Shown here: piece after piece, positions 49,491 to 58,700 of the stretch
Layout of the letters: every line of letters starts with the position of its first letter
How positions within the stretch are numbered: position 1 is the stretch's first letter
NCBI RefSeq assembly: GCF_947631165.1
Contig: NZ_CANRKH010000010.1
Coordinates: 1 to 64,000, forward strand
DNA from: an uncultured Dysosmobacter sp.
GTDB taxonomy: Bacteria; Bacillota; Clostridia; Oscillospirales; Oscillospiraceae
Direction of reading: 5' to 3'
DNA length: 64,000 nt
Notes under the pieces: model-generated
What the model was told of the DNA's origin: nothing
Seen by the model: the letters and a program-made list of their open reading frames with translations, nothing else
Databases searched by the model: none
Made by a program: the position numbers and the translations under genes

Positions 49491-51149
49491 TCAACTCCTC
49501 GCCAGGGGAAAGGTCACGGTAAAGGCGCTGCCCTTGCCCGGCTCACTTTCCAGGGCCACTCTGGCTCCCAGATAAGCCGCGCCGTGCTTCACAATGGAAA
49601 GGCCCAGGCCCGTCCCCCCGCCGGAGTGGCTTTTGTCGGCCCGGTAGAACCGTTCGAATACCCGCTCCCGCTCCTCTGGCGGGATGCCCACACCGGTGTC
49701 CCGAACGGAGAGGACGGCCCCCTCCGGCCCATTCTCCACAGTGACGGCCACCGCACCGCCCTGCCGGTTATAGGCTACGGCGTTGTCGCAGAGGTTGTAC
49801 ACGATCTCCTCCACGATCTGCGGCACGCCCCAGACCGGCGCGGGACCGCCCTCCAGGGTCATGGTCACCTGACGCCGCTCCGCCGCCGGGGCCAACTGCT
49901 CCAGCACGCGGGCGGCCTGGCTGTATAGGTCCACCGCCTCCCAGCTCCCGGCGAATCCGCCCTCGTCCAGGCGTGAGAGCTGGATGATATCGTCCACCAT
50001 GTCAATGAGCCGCTGGGCCTCCCGGCGGATGTTCCCGGCGAAATGGGGAATGTCTGCCTCCCGCACCATGCCGTTTTCCAGGATCTCCGCCGTACCCAGG
50101 ATGGTGGTCAGGGGCGTTTTCAGCTCGTGGGACACGTTGGCGGTGAATTCCCGCCGCAGCGCCTCCCGCCGCTCTCTCTCCGTCACGTCCAGAATGACCA
50201 GCACCGCGCCGGAGGGTGCGCCGTCCCGCTCCGCGGGGCTGGCGAACACCTGGCGGCAAACGCCGTCCCGGTCCAGCAGCGTCTCCCAGGCCCGGCCCGC
50301 CAGGGCCTCCTCCACGCAGCGGCGGAAGCCCGCCTCCCGGTCCAGCGCCAGCACGCTCTCCCCCAGCGGCGTCTCCTCTGCCCCCAGCAGCTCCAGGGCG
50401 GCCTTGTTGCAGGACAGCAGCCGGGTATCCCGGTCGATGACCAGCAGGCCCTCCTGCATGTGCTCCGTAATGGTGTTGAACTCCTCCCGCTGCCGCACCA
50501 GGTCCGCCATCTGCCGCCGGATGCGGCGATTCTGGTCCCGGAGCTTCCCCACCAGAGGGGCCAGCTCCTCATAGGCCGTCTCCCCGCCGGGGTCCTCGGG
50601 GTCGATGGCGTTGATAGGGGCCACCAGCCGCTGGGCGACCCGCCCCGCCAGCCACAGCGCCAGGCAGAGAGCCAGCGCCACCATCAGGAATACCGGCCGC
50701 AGTGCCTGCAACACCATCATCCACACGGAGTCCTGATCCTCCGCCAGCCGCAGCACCGTGCCGTCGGACAGCCGCAGGGCGTAATACGCCGTCTTTTGGC
50801 CCAGGGTATCGGACCGGCGGACAGCCGTTCTGCGGCCCAGCAGCAGTGCGTCCCGGACCTCCGTCCGGTCAGCGTGGTCCCCCATGCCGGCGGAGTCCTC
50901 CCAGTTGTCAAACAGCACCGCGCCATTGCTGTCGATCCAGGTGATCCGCTTGATCTCCGGCAGGCCGCCGGTGAGATAGGCTCCGCCGTGGATCTCTATG
51001 CCTCGGGCGATATATGCGGCGCTCTGGGCCAGTTCCTCTGTCACCCGTTCCTCGAAGAAGTCGTGAAGAACCCACACGATCAGCACCAGGCTGGCGGCCT
51101 CCACTGCCAGCGCCACCGCCAGGATGGCTCGGAAGATATGCCGTTTCAT
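49491..51149 (-). CDS. phoR: PhoR-like sensor histidine kinase
   Basis: A 552-residue kinase: membrane segment at 5-30, an outer sensor region of about 120 residues, a second segment near 155-180, a HAMP-like linker, a PAS domain (LLVIDRDTRLLSCNKAALEL near 260), the phospho-acceptor His in ANVSHELKTPLTTILG near 345 and the ATPase boxes NLCDNAVAYNRQG, DTGVGIPPEE and GGTGLGLSIVK. Its start overlaps the phoB stop (ATGA). It should phosphorylate PhoB when phosphate is scarce, with PhoU and PstB as brakes. Confidence 0.93.
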   Translation of the reverse strand: MKRHIFRAILAVALAVEAASLVLIVWVLHDFFEERVTEELAQSAAYIARGIEIHGGAYLTGGLPEIKRITWIDSNGAVLFDNWEDSAGMGDHADRTEVRDALLLGRRTAVRRSDTLGQKTAYYALRLSDGTVLRLAEDQDSVWMMVLQALRPVFLMVALALCLALWLAGRVAQRLVAPINAIDPEDPGGETAYEELAPLVGKLRDQNRRIRRQMADLVRQREEFNTITEHMQEGLLVIDRDTRLLSCNKAALELLGAEETPLGESVLALDREAGFRRCVEEALAGRAWETLLDRDGVCRQVFASPAERDGAPSGAVLVILDVTERERREALRREFTANVSHELKTPLTTILGTAEILENGMVREADIPHFAGNIRREAQRLIDMVDDIIQLSRLDEGGFAGSWEAVDLYSQAARVLEQLAPAAERRQVTMTLEGGPAPVWGVPQIVEEIVYNLCDNAVAYNRQGGAVAVTVENGPEGAVLSVRDTGVGIPPEERERVFERFYRADKSHSGGGTGLGLSIVKHGAAYLGARVALESEPGKGSAFTVTFPLARS

Positions 51150-51820
51150 CTCTGGTCCTCCGGACTGATCTTGTAGCCGTAGCCCCGGACGGTCTCGATG
51201 CAGGCTCCCGCATCTCCCAGCTTCTGCCGCAGGGTGCGGATATGTACGTCCACGGTGCGGCTCTCGCCGGTGAAGGCATAGCCCCACACATCCTGGAGCA
51301 GCCGCTCCCGGGTCAGGACCTTTCCCTGGCTCTTCAGCAGCAGGCAGAGCATCTCGAACTCCTTTTGCGTCAGTGCCACAGGCCGGCCGTCCGCCTCCAC
51401 GGTGTGGCGGCCTGGGTCCACTGTCAGGCGGCCGCAGCGGTATGCCGCCGTCTCCGGGGCCGTCCGCCGCAGCAGCGCCCGGATGCGGGAGAGCAGCTCC
51501 AGCATCCCGAAGGGCTTGGCCACATAGTCGTCGGCCCCGGCGTCCAGGCCCAGCACCTTGTCATACTCGGTGCCCCTGGCCGTCAGCATGATGACCGGCA
51601 GAGCGGCGGTAACGGGATCGGCCCGCAGCTTTTTCAGCACGGACAGGCCGTCCTCCTCCGGCAGCATGATGTCCAGCAGCGCCAGCGCGGGGAGCCGGTC
51701 CGTCATGGCGGTCCAGAATTCCGAGGGGCGCTCAAAGCCCCGGGCCTCCAGGCCCTGGGCGTTCAGTGTGTAGATCACCAGATCCCGAATACTGGGATCG
51801 TCCTCCAGTAAATAGATCAT
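51146..51820 (-). CDS. phoB: PhoB/PhoP-like response regulator
   Basis: A 224-residue OmpR-type regulator. The receiver carries the acidic pair EDD (6-8), the phospho-acceptor Asp in LLDIMLPEEDGLSVL near 50 and Lys in AKPFGMLELL near 100. The C-terminal winged helix has VALTQKEFEMLCLLL and VDVHIRTLRQKL. Clustered after pstSCAB-phoU, so it should activate this operon through Pho boxes. The start has GGAGG upstream. Confidence 0.93.
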   Translation of the reverse strand: MIYLLEDDPSIRDLVIYTLNAQGLEARGFERPSEFWTAMTDRLPALALLDIMLPEEDGLSVLKKLRADPVTAALPVIMLTARGTEYDKVLGLDAGADDYVAKPFGMLELLSRIRALLRRTAPETAAYRCGRLTVDPGRHTVEADGRPVALTQKEFEMLCLLLKSQGKVLTRERLLQDVWGYAFTGESRTVDVHIRTLRQKLGDAGACIETVRGYGYKISPEDQR

Positions 51821-51842
51821 CCTTGCCTCCTGTTCAGGCGCA

Positions 51843-52502
51843 TCAGATCAGCTGCTGTTCGTTGATCATCAGCTTGAATTGCAGCCCCAGCTTTTCCGCC
51901 GCCTTGCGGCAGAGGATCATCCGCTGCATGAATATCTCAAAGTAGTCCATCACGGAGCCGTACTTGGTATCGACCGACAGCTTCAGCTTGATGAGGGTGT
52001 GCTCCTCGTTGATCTTCAGCACGGACTTTTTCACCGAATAATTGACCCGGTCGTGGATATCGAAGGTGGTGGGGTCCTGGTTCCGGACCCGGCTGCGGCG
52101 TACGTCGGACTTGTCCGCCAGGATCAGCGCCGCCGCCACGGCGTTCACCGGCAGGCCGGTGCCCTCATCGTGGTTGCCGATGGCGGTGACGATGGTGGCG
52201 ATCTCCTCCGGGCAGCAATCCATGTGGTCCAGGATGCGGAAGGCCATCACTGCCCCGGATTGGGAGTGGTCGATGCGGTTCACCAGATTGCCGATATCGT
52301 GGAGATAACCGGCGATCTTGGCCAGCTCCACCGTTCGGGCCGGATAGCCCAGGGTCTCCAGGATATAGCCCGCCTTCTCCGCCACCGCCGTCACATGGGC
52401 GAAGCTGTGCTCCGTGAAGCCCAGGGCGATCAGAGATTCGTCCGCCCGCTGGATATAGACCCGGACGGCCGGGTCGTTTTTCACCTGTTCATAGGTCAGC
52501 AT
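51843..52502 (-). CDS. HD-domain phosphohydrolase inside the pst-pho operon
   Basis: A 219-residue HD-domain protein. HVTAVAEKAG near 36, the HD pair in KIAGYLHDIGNLVNRIDHS near 62-80 with IGNHDEG near 107 form the metal site, followed by LILADKSDVRRSRVR near 128. This resembles clostridial HD hydrolases. It lies between phoU and phoB with GGAGGA upstream and only 22 bases before phoB, so it belongs to the operon. HD enzymes can cleave nucleotides or (p)ppGpp; its substrate in phosphate stress is unknown. Confidence 0.85.
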   Translation of the reverse strand: MLTYEQVKNDPAVRVYIQRADESLIALGFTEHSFAHVTAVAEKAGYILETLGYPARTVELAKIAGYLHDIGNLVNRIDHSQSGAVMAFRILDHMDCCPEEIATIVTAIGNHDEGTGLPVNAVAAALILADKSDVRRSRVRNQDPTTFDIHDRVNYSVKKSVLKINEEHTLIKLKLSVDTKYGSVMDYFEIFMQRMILCRKAAEKLGLQFKLMINEQQLI

Positions 52503-52529
52503 AAGCTCGTCCTCCTGTTCAGAACTGTT

Positions 52530-52572
52530 TTGGGGCGGCGCGGGCCGGGGCAAGGCCCGCGCCGCCCCGGCA
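52530..52572 (-). other. 15-bp stem-loop between phoU and the HD gene
   Basis: GGGGCGGCGCGGGCC pairs perfectly with its complement around a 7-base loop. No T-run follows on the reading strand, so it is more likely an mRNA processing or stability element than a terminator. Confidence 0.6.
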
Positions 52573-52584
52573 GATGTCCGCCCC

Positions 52585-53232
52585 TCAATTATTGGAGGGG
52601 TGAACGCCTGTCAGGGCATACTCCACCCACTCCGCCACATTGGTGGCGTGGTCGCCGATGCGCTCCAGATACTTGGCCACCATCAGCAGGTCCAGGCCCT
52701 GGCCGCCGTAAGCGGCATCGGCGGCGATCAGGGCGATCAGTTCCGCCTTCACCTGATCGAACAGGGCATCCACCTCGTCGTCGGCGGCGCAGACCTGGCG
52801 AGCCAGGTCCAGGTCCCGCTTCACGAAGGAGTCCACGCTGTCCGTTACCATGGAGATCACCGCCCGGGCCATGTCCGGGATGTGGGAGACGCAGCTGTCC
52901 GGCGGCAGGCGCACATGGGCCGTCAGCTCCGCGATGTCCGCCGCCTGGTCGCCGATGCGCTCCAGGTCCGAAATCATTTTCAGCGCCGCCGAGATGTTCC
53001 GCAGGTCCCGGGCCACCGGCTGCTGCCGCAGCAGCAGCTTCAGGCAGAGGTTCTCCACTTCCCGCTCCGCCTGATCCAGCTCCCGCTCCTTCTCCATAGC
53101 GGTCTCCGCCAGGGCGCGCTGGTCCTTCAGCAGGGCCTCCGCCGCGGCGGAGATGGCCTCCTCGCACAGCGCGCCCATGCGGATCAGCTCCACGTGCAGC
53201 CGTTCCAGCTGCTGGTCAAACCGGTCCCTCAT
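52585..53232 (-). CDS. phoU: Phosphate uptake regulator PhoU
   Basis: A 215-residue, all-helical protein with the two PhoU repeats: LKMISDLERIGDQAADIAEL near 83 and LLMVAKYLERIGDHATNVAE near 180, each with the E/D-R-IGD metal motif. It links the PstSCAB transporter to PhoR signalling. It starts 1 base after the pstB stop. Confidence 0.95.
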   Translation of the reverse strand: MRDRFDQQLERLHVELIRMGALCEEAISAAAEALLKDQRALAETAMEKERELDQAEREVENLCLKLLLRQQPVARDLRNISAALKMISDLERIGDQAADIAELTAHVRLPPDSCVSHIPDMARAVISMVTDSVDSFVKRDLDLARQVCAADDEVDALFDQVKAELIALIAADAAYGGQGLDLLMVAKYLERIGDHATNVAEWVEYALTGVHPSNN

Positions 53233-53233
53233 A

Positions 53234-53989
53234 TCAGCCGAACCTCCCTGTGATATAGTCCTCTGTGCGCTTGTCCTTCGGATCGGAGAACATCTGCTCC
53301 GTCCTGCCGAACTCCACCAGCTCCCCCAGCAGGAAGAAGGCGGTGTTGTCGGAGACCCGGGCAGCCTGCTGCATGTTATGGGTTACCATGACTACAGTAT
53401 ACTGGTTTTTCAGCTCCGCCGCAAGGTCTTCGATCCTAGAAGTTGAAATAGGGTCTAAAGCGCTGGTGGATTCGTCCATCAGCAGCACCTCCGGCTCCAC
53501 CGCCAAGGCCCGGGCAATGCACAGCCGCTGCTGCTGCCCGCCGGAGAGGCCTAGGGCGCTCTTTTTCAGCCGGTCCTTTACCTCGTCCCAGATGGCGGCG
53601 GAGCGGAGGGCGCTCTCCACAATCTCGTCCAGCTTCACTTTGGAGCGGACGCCGTGAGTCCGGGGACCGTAAGCCACGTTGTCATAGATGCTCATGGGGA
53701 AGGGGTTGGCCTTCTGGAACACCATGCCCACCCGCTTGCGCAGCCAGGTGGCGTCCACATTGGGACCATAGATGTCCTGGCCCCGGTAATTCACCGTGCC
53801 GGTGATGCGGACAGAGGGGATCAAGTCGTTCATGCGGTTCAGCGTCCGCAGGAAGGTGGACTTGCCGCAGCCGGAGGGGCCGATAAAGGCCGTGATCTCG
53901 TGCTCCGGAATGTCAATGCTCACGCTGCGGAGGGCCTGGTTCTGCCCATAGTACAGGTCCAGGTTTTCCACTTGAATAATCGTCGGCAT
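53234..53989 (-). CDS. pstB: Phosphate ABC transporter ATPase
   Basis: A 251-residue ABC ATPase. Walker [10 protein letters not shown] (37-45), the PstB-type [16 protein letters not shown] stretch near 95, signature [16 protein letters not shown] and Walker [13 protein letters not shown] are intact. It powers phosphate import through PstA/PstC. The GGAG site lies 8 bases before the chosen ATG. Confidence 0.96.
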   Translation of the reverse strand: MPTIIQVENLDLYYGQNQALRSVSIDIPEHEITAFIGPSGCGKSTFLRTLNRMNDLIPSVRITGTVNYRGQDIYGPNVDATWLRKRVGMVFQKANPFPMSIYDNVAYGPRTHGVRSKVKLDEIVESALRSAAIWDEVKDRLKKSALGLSGGQQQRLCIARALAVEPEVLLMDESTSALDPISTSRIEDLAAELKNQYTVVMVTHNMQQAARVSDNTAFFLLGELVEFGRTEQMFSDPKDKRTEDYITGRFG

Positions 53990-54003
53990 GGAAGATTCTC
54001 CTA

Positions 54004-54852
54004 TCACTTTTTCAATTTCCTGCCCGCGAAGTTGGAGGCCAGGTTGATGAGGAACGTCATCACCATCAGAATCGCCGCAATGGCAAAAGCCACGCCCGTC
54101 TCACCCCGCTCGTTGGCATAGACGTACAGCGCCACGGTCAGCGTAGCGGAGGAGGACTCCATGGCTCCGCTAAAGCTATTGAGGATCAGGCCGAAGCCAG
54201 CAGTAAACAGCAGGGCCGCGCTCTCACCCACGATACGGCCGACGGCCAGGATGCAGCCGGTGACGATTCCGTCCACGGCGTTGGGCAGCACCACGGTGCG
54301 GACCATGTGCCACTTTCCCGCTCCCAGGCTCAGGGCGCCCTCCCGATAGGACTGGGGCACGGTCTTCAGGCTCTCCTGGGTCGTGCGGACGATGGTGGGC
54401 AGGACCATGATGACCAGGGTCAGGCCGCCGGCCTTGATACCGGCCTGCCAGCCCACCAGCTGCAGAAAGAACAGCATGCCTACCAGGCCGAAGATGATGG
54501 AGGGAATGCCCGTCAGCGTCTCGGTGGCAAATTCGATGACCGCCACCAGCCGGTGGTTCGCAGCATACTCCGTCAGGTAGACGGCGGCGCCCACGCCCAG
54601 GGGCAGGACGATGGCCATGGCCACGACGATGATATAGAGGGTGTTGAGGATATTGGGCAGGATGCCGATGGTATCCTTGATATAGCTGGTCTGGCTGGTC
54701 AGCAGCTCCCAGGTGATGTTGCCGAGTCCGCGGTAAAAGATATAGCCGATCAGGAACATCAATAGGGCGCAGGTCAGTCCGGCACAGAGCCACAGCAGAC
54801 CCCGCAGGCCCCTGTCGTAGACCCGGCGGCGCAGGGACAGCTTCTGTTCCAT
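54004..54852 (-). CDS. pstA: Phosphate ABC transporter permease PstA
   Basis: A 282-residue membrane protein with six segments and the family stretches [16 protein letters not shown] near 62 and [19 protein letters not shown] near 185, the loop that docks to PstB. It forms the channel with PstC. Start lies 3 bases after the pstC stop, so it is tightly coupled. Confidence 0.95.
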   Translation of the reverse strand: MEQKLSLRRRVYDRGLRGLLWLCAGLTCALLMFLIGYIFYRGLGNITWELLTSQTSYIKDTIGILPNILNTLYIIVVAMAIVLPLGVGAAVYLTEYAANHRLVAVIEFATETLTGIPSIIFGLVGMLFFLQLVGWQAGIKAGGLTLVIMVLPTIVRTTQESLKTVPQSYREGALSLGAGKWHMVRTVVLPNAVDGIVTGCILAVGRIVGESAALLFTAGFGLILNSFSGAMESSSATLTVALYVYANERGETGVAFAIAAILMVMTFLINLASNFAGRKLKK

Positions 54853-54855
54853 AGG

Positions 54856-55845
54856 TCAGTCCTCCTTCCTGTTCTTGATGAACACGTTCAGCAGCACGTT
54901 GATGAGCATGATGAACAAAAACAGCACCAGGCCGATGGAGTACAGGGCGTTCCGCTGAAGGCTCCCGTAGGATGCGTAAGACATCTCCGAGGCAATGGCC
55001 GTGGTCAGGAAGCGGACGGAGGTAAACAGGCCCGGCATGTTGGCCACGTTGCCGGAGACCATGATGATGGCCATGGCCTCGCCGATGGCGCGGCCCACGC
55101 CCAGCACCACTGCCGTTGCCACGCCGCTGCTGGCGGCGGGCAGGGACACCCGAAAGTAGGTCTCGATCCTGGTGGCGCCCAGGGCCAGGGACGCCTCCTC
55201 ATACTCCCGAGGCACGGCCCGAAGGGCCGTTTCAGACACATTGATGATGGATGGCAGGATCATGATGGCAAGCACCAGAATGGCAGCCAGCAGGCAGGCG
55301 CCGGAGCTGAGGCCAAACAGGCTGCGGATGGCGGGCACCAGCACGATCATGCCCACCAGGCCGTACACCACGGAGGGAATGCCCGCCAGCAGCTCCACGG
55401 CGGTCCTGATGACCCGGGCGGCCTTGGGCGGCGCCACCTTTGCCAGAAAGACGGCGGTCATCAATCCCACAGGCACACCGATGATCACGGCACCCGCGGT
55501 GCCGTAGACGGAGGTCAGGATAAAGGGCAGGATACCGTAGGACGCCTCCACAGTGGTGGCGGTGGGAGCCCAGACCTGTCCAAAGAGGAAGTCCGCCAGG
55601 CCGATCTCCCGGATGGCCGGCAGGCCGGAGACGATCAGGTAGATGCTGATGAACAGGACAAAGGCCACAGCCACGACGCCGCACAGCAAAAACAGCAGGT
55701 GGAAGAACAGTTCCATGACCTCCCTGCCGTTCCACGTCTTCTTTGGCGCGGAGCCGCGGTCTTTGCGGCGGTTTTTTTCTCTTTCAGCTGACGGCCGCCC
55801 CGGCATGGGGCCGGACCAGGTATTTTCCATTTCCATGATTTCCAT
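54856..55845 (-). CDS. pstC: Phosphate ABC transporter permease PstC
   Basis: A 329-residue membrane protein with a charged 40-residue N-terminal tail, then six segments. ASYGILPFILTSVYGTAGAV near 100 and the docking loop YEEASLALGATRIETYFRV near 210 identify PstC. Three in-frame ATGs lie close together (55845, 55836, 55830); the AAGGAG site suits the second better than the first. Follows pstS after an 85-base spacer. Confidence 0.94.
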   Translation of the reverse strand: MEIMEMENTWSGPMPGRPSAEREKNRRKDRGSAPKKTWNGREVMELFFHLLFLLCGVVAVAFVLFISIYLIVSGLPAIREIGLADFLFGQVWAPTATTVEASYGILPFILTSVYGTAGAVIIGVPVGLMTAVFLAKVAPPKAARVIRTAVELLAGIPSVVYGLVGMIVLVPAIRSLFGLSSGACLLAAILVLAIMILPSIINVSETALRAVPREYEEASLALGATRIETYFRVSLPAASSGVATAVVLGVGRAIGEAMAIIMVSGNVANMPGLFTSVRFLTTAIASEMSYASYGSLQRNALYSIGLVLFLFIMLINVLLNVFIKNRKED

Positions 55846-55930
55846 GTCTCCTTCTGTCTGCGGGAATAGCCTCCCCCCAGCTCCTTGTCATTCGTGGGTG
55901 GAGGCCGTCCCCAAGGGGGTGTGTTCGTGA

Positions 55931-56770
55931 TCATTTCGCGACGGGCACCGCGCCGGCGGCACGGATCAGATCGTTTGCGGCGGCGGAGGTGGCGAAGCTG
56001 AGGAATGCCTGGGCCTGAGCGCTCAGGTCCGCACCCTCCTTGGTGACCAGAATGAAGGGACGCTGGATCTCATAGCTGCCATCCAGCACGGTGTCCTCGG
56101 TGCAGGTCACGCCGCCAACAGTAACAGCCTTGACCGTATCCTTCAGGGCGGACAGAGAGGCGTAGCCGACAGCGTTGGGATTGCCGGCAACAGCCTCAAT
56201 GACAGCGCCGGTGGAGGTCAGCTCCTGGTCCAGTTTGCATGCGTCCTTGGTGCCGGTAATGGACTCAAAGCCGTCCCGGGTACCGGAGCCAGCCTCACGG
56301 CCGATGCAGGAGATGGTGCCGGCATCGCCGCCCGCCTCGCTCCAGTCGGTGATCTCACCGGTGAATATCTTAGCGATCTGCTCCACAGTCAGGTCCTCCG
56401 CCTTGCAGGCGGGGTTGACGATGACGGCGATGCCGTCCAGAGCCACGGTGGTACCCACCAGGCCGGAGTCTGCTTCCTCGTCCTTCAGGGCGCGGGAGCT
56501 CAAGCCGATGTCGGCGCTGCCGTTGGAGGCAGCCTCGATACCGGCGCCGGAGCCGGTAGCGTCATAGGTGACGGTCACGCCGCTGTTGTCAGCCATAAAC
56601 TGCTCGCTCAGGGCGCCGATGACTTTCTCCATAGAGGTGGAGCCGTTGGTGGAAACAGCGCCGCTCAGCTGTGTCTCGGCGGACTGCTCCCCGGTTTCGG
56701 AAGAACCGCAGCCGGCCATCAGAGACAGGGCCAGGATCAGGATCAGCAAAATAGCACATGCTTTTTTCAT
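55931..56770 (-). CDS. pstS: Phosphate-binding lipoprotein PstS
   Basis: A 279-residue lipoprotein (signal ending LMAGC, lipid on Cys21). VSTNGSTSMEKVIGALSEQF, TYDATGSGAGIEAASNGSADIG and the phosphate loop GREAGSGTRDGFE near 165 are typical PstS features. It binds phosphate on the outside and starts the operon. The start has AAAGGAG upstream. Confidence 0.95.
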   Translation of the reverse strand: MKKACAILLILILALSLMAGCGSSETGEQSAETQLSGAVSTNGSTSMEKVIGALSEQFMADNSGVTVTYDATGSGAGIEAASNGSADIGLSSRALKDEEADSGLVGTTVALDGIAVIVNPACKAEDLTVEQIAKIFTGEITDWSEAGGDAGTISCIGREAGSGTRDGFESITGTKDACKLDQELTSTGAVIEAVAGNPNAVGYASLSALKDTVKAVTVGGVTCTEDTVLDGSYEIQRPFILVTKEGADLSAQAQAFLSFATSAAANDLIRAAGAVPVAK

Positions 56771-56931
56771 CGCTTGTCTACTCCTTTGATTTCAATATGT
56801 CTTTGGCAGGGCATCACAACGGCGATCAAAATTCGTTCCTCCGAAATGGAGATCATTTCTTTGGGTCCGCGGCTCTTTTGTCCGCGCAGCCGGGTTTGGA
56901 TCGCCCCTGCCACGTCCTTGCTGCAGTTGAT
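56771..56931 (-). other. Leader of the pst-pho operon
   Basis: About 155 bases between the expected start and pstS. A GCCCTGCC..AAAGACATATT region and a CGGCTGCGCGG stretch may fold, but no clear terminator or known element is visible. Confidence 0.45.
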
Positions 56932-56990
56932 AGTATAAACAGCCCTGCGTAAAATCTGTCACCCGGCCCTTGTAAAGTCTAGGTAAAAAA
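56932..56990 (-). promoter_or_regulatory. pstS promoter with putative Pho boxes
   Basis: TATACT (56932-56937) has no proper -35. Instead TTTAC repeats occur at 56949-56953, 56972-56976 and 56983-56987, spaced 23 and 11 bases, i.e. on one face of the helix. This is the layout of PhoB/PhoP-activated promoters with direct repeats. Confidence 0.55.
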
Positions 56991-57021
56991 GTTTTCCATC
57001 GGATTTTTTTAAACAAGTATG

Positions 57022-57056
57022 AAAAATCCGCCCGAAGCGCTTGCTCCGGGCGGAAA
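57022..57056 (-). terminator. Terminator of the symporter gene
   Basis: CCGCCCG/CGGGCGG stem with a 12-base loop, followed by ATTTTTC on the minus strand. Confidence 0.8.
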
Positions 57057-57096
57057 TGTTCTTTTATGATCTATGATATAGACATGGATACCGCAA

Positions 57097-58290
57097 TTAC
57101 AGGGCGGGAGTCTTGAGATCCTCGTTCCGGATACCGTGCTTTTCGGCGTAGCCGGTGAGCATCAAAGTCAGTGCGCCGTCGCCAGTGACGTTGCAGGCGG
57201 TGCCGAAGCTGTCCTGCAGGGCGAAAATGGCCAGCATCAGGGCGGTGCCGTCGTTCTTGAAGAGCAGCACGCCAGTGATGAGGCCCAGGGATGCCATCAC
57301 CGTGCCGCCGGGAACGCCGGGGGCGCCAATGGCGAAGATGCCCAGCAGCAGGCAGAACAGGATCATAGTACCCACGCTGGGGATAGCACCGTACAGCATC
57401 TTGGCAATCGTCATGCAGAAGAACACCTCCGTCAGCACGGAGCCGCACAGGTGGATGTTGGCAAACAGAGGAATGCCGAAACTGACCATATCCTTCCGCA
57501 GCACTTCGCTCTTGCCGGCACAGTCCAGGGCCACCGCCAGCGTGGCGGCGGAGGACATGGTGCCCACGGCGGTAAGGTAGGCGGGGCCATAGTGCCGCAG
57601 CACCTCCCAGGGGTTTTTGCCGGAATAGGCCCCAGCCAGCAGATACAGCACCGCCAGCCAGATATAATGGCCCGCCATCACGATGAGGATGATCTGGAGG
57701 AAGGCCGGGAGCTGGCGGGTTATCATGCCCTGATAGCTCAGGTTGCAGAAGGTGGCGGCGATATAGAAGGGCAGCACGGGAATGATGATCTTGCCCACGA
57801 TGTCCAGCACGATGTTCTGGAACTCTGCAAGCAGGTCGATGGTCCTGCCGGACTTGGTCCAAGTGGCCGCCAGACCCAGCAGCACCGACAGCACCAGGGC
57901 GCTCATCACCGGCATGATCTGAGGAATGTCAAGCTGGAACACCACGCCGGGCAGCTCCTTCAGACCCGCCACGCTGGTGTCGATAGACAGATGGGGGATC
58001 AGGGCATAGCCTGCAGCAGTGGACATGAACGCCGCGCAGATGGAAGAGACATAGGCAATGGCCACTGCGACCCCCAGCAGCCGGGAAGCGTTGGCCCCCA
58101 ACTTCGTGATGGACGGCGCGATGAAACCGATGATGATCAGCGGCACGCAGAAGGTGATGAGCTGGCCCATGATGTACTGCAGGGTGACGACCACCTTCAT
58201 CACGCTCTCTGGAAATACCAGGCCGCAGATGATGCCCACGGCGATGCCCAAAAGCAGCCGGAACGGCAGACTGTTGCATAATTTTTTCAT
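57097..58290 (-). CDS. Dicarboxylate/amino acid:cation symporter (DAACS, GltP-like)
   Basis: A 397-residue protein with eight membrane segments and two hairpins. The serine-rich hairpin TAVGTMSSAATLAVALDCAG near 235 and the substrate region GAPGVPGGTVMASLGLITG near 325, then NVTGDGALTLMLTGY near 370, are DAACS hallmarks. It imports glutamate, aspartate, serine or C4-dicarboxylates with sodium or protons. The start has GGGAGGG upstream and a terminator-like hairpin in the leader. Substrate not decided. Confidence 0.92.
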   Translation of the reverse strand: MKKLCNSLPFRLLLGIAVGIICGLVFPESVMKVVVTLQYIMGQLITFCVPLIIIGFIAPSITKLGANASRLLGVAVAIAYVSSICAAFMSTAAGYALIPHLSIDTSVAGLKELPGVVFQLDIPQIMPVMSALVLSVLLGLAATWTKSGRTIDLLAEFQNIVLDIVGKIIIPVLPFYIAATFCNLSYQGMITRQLPAFLQIILIVMAGHYIWLAVLYLLAGAYSGKNPWEVLRHYGPAYLTAVGTMSSAATLAVALDCAGKSEVLRKDMVSFGIPLFANIHLCGSVLTEVFFCMTIAKMLYGAIPSVGTMILFCLLLGIFAIGAPGVPGGTVMASLGLITGVLLFKNDGTALMLAIFALQDSFGTACNVTGDGALTLMLTGYAEKHGIRNEDLKTPAL

Positions 58291-58301
58291 AATACCCTCC
58301 C

Positions 58302-58340
58302 AAAAACAGATCCGCCCGCCGGACGGCGGTGCGGCGGGCG
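58302..58340 (-). promoter_or_regulatory. Attenuator-like hairpin before the symporter gene
   Basis: GCCCGCCG/CGGCGGGC stem with a 10-base loop, followed by GATCTG and T5 that run directly into the ribosome site. It could terminate the transcript before the gene. Confidence 0.45.
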
Positions 58341-58551
58341 CCCCCTCTCCGGTACGTCCGGCTCTATCTTAAACCCTCCGCCGCCGAAAGTCAACGCATG
58401 GACGGCCCTTTCCCTTTTTCCCAGGCAAAGGCGGCGCGGCGGGAACAGGCGCTCCACCGCCGGCGTCCTCGATCGCCGTTTTTTGTATTGTTATATTTTT
58501 ACAAAGTTGAATCGATTTCGTCATTATTTTTCCGTTTTTATAAGAACCTTA
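58341..58551. other. Divergent intergenic region between symporter and pfkA
   Basis: No gene is seen. The right part (58495-58550) is AT-rich and leads into the pfkA promoter. Confidence 0.4.
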
Positions 58552-58580
58552 TTGACGGTTAAGTCCGGTTCTGCTATGAT
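58552..58580 (+). promoter_or_regulatory. Promoter of pfkA
   Basis: TTGACG, 17 bases, then TATGAT. The 110-base leader contains GTCCGC/GCGGAC and GACC(C)GC/GCGGTC stems and then a T6 run, so partial attenuation is possible. Confidence 0.7.
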
Positions 58581-58700
58581 GGACCCGAGTTCTGGCCCAC
58601 AAGGGTCCGCCTGACAGCGGACAGACCCGCTGGATGGTCCCCGCTGCCACGGGACGCGGTCAAATTGCTTTTTTATTGGGACTTGGAAGGAAGGACAGCT

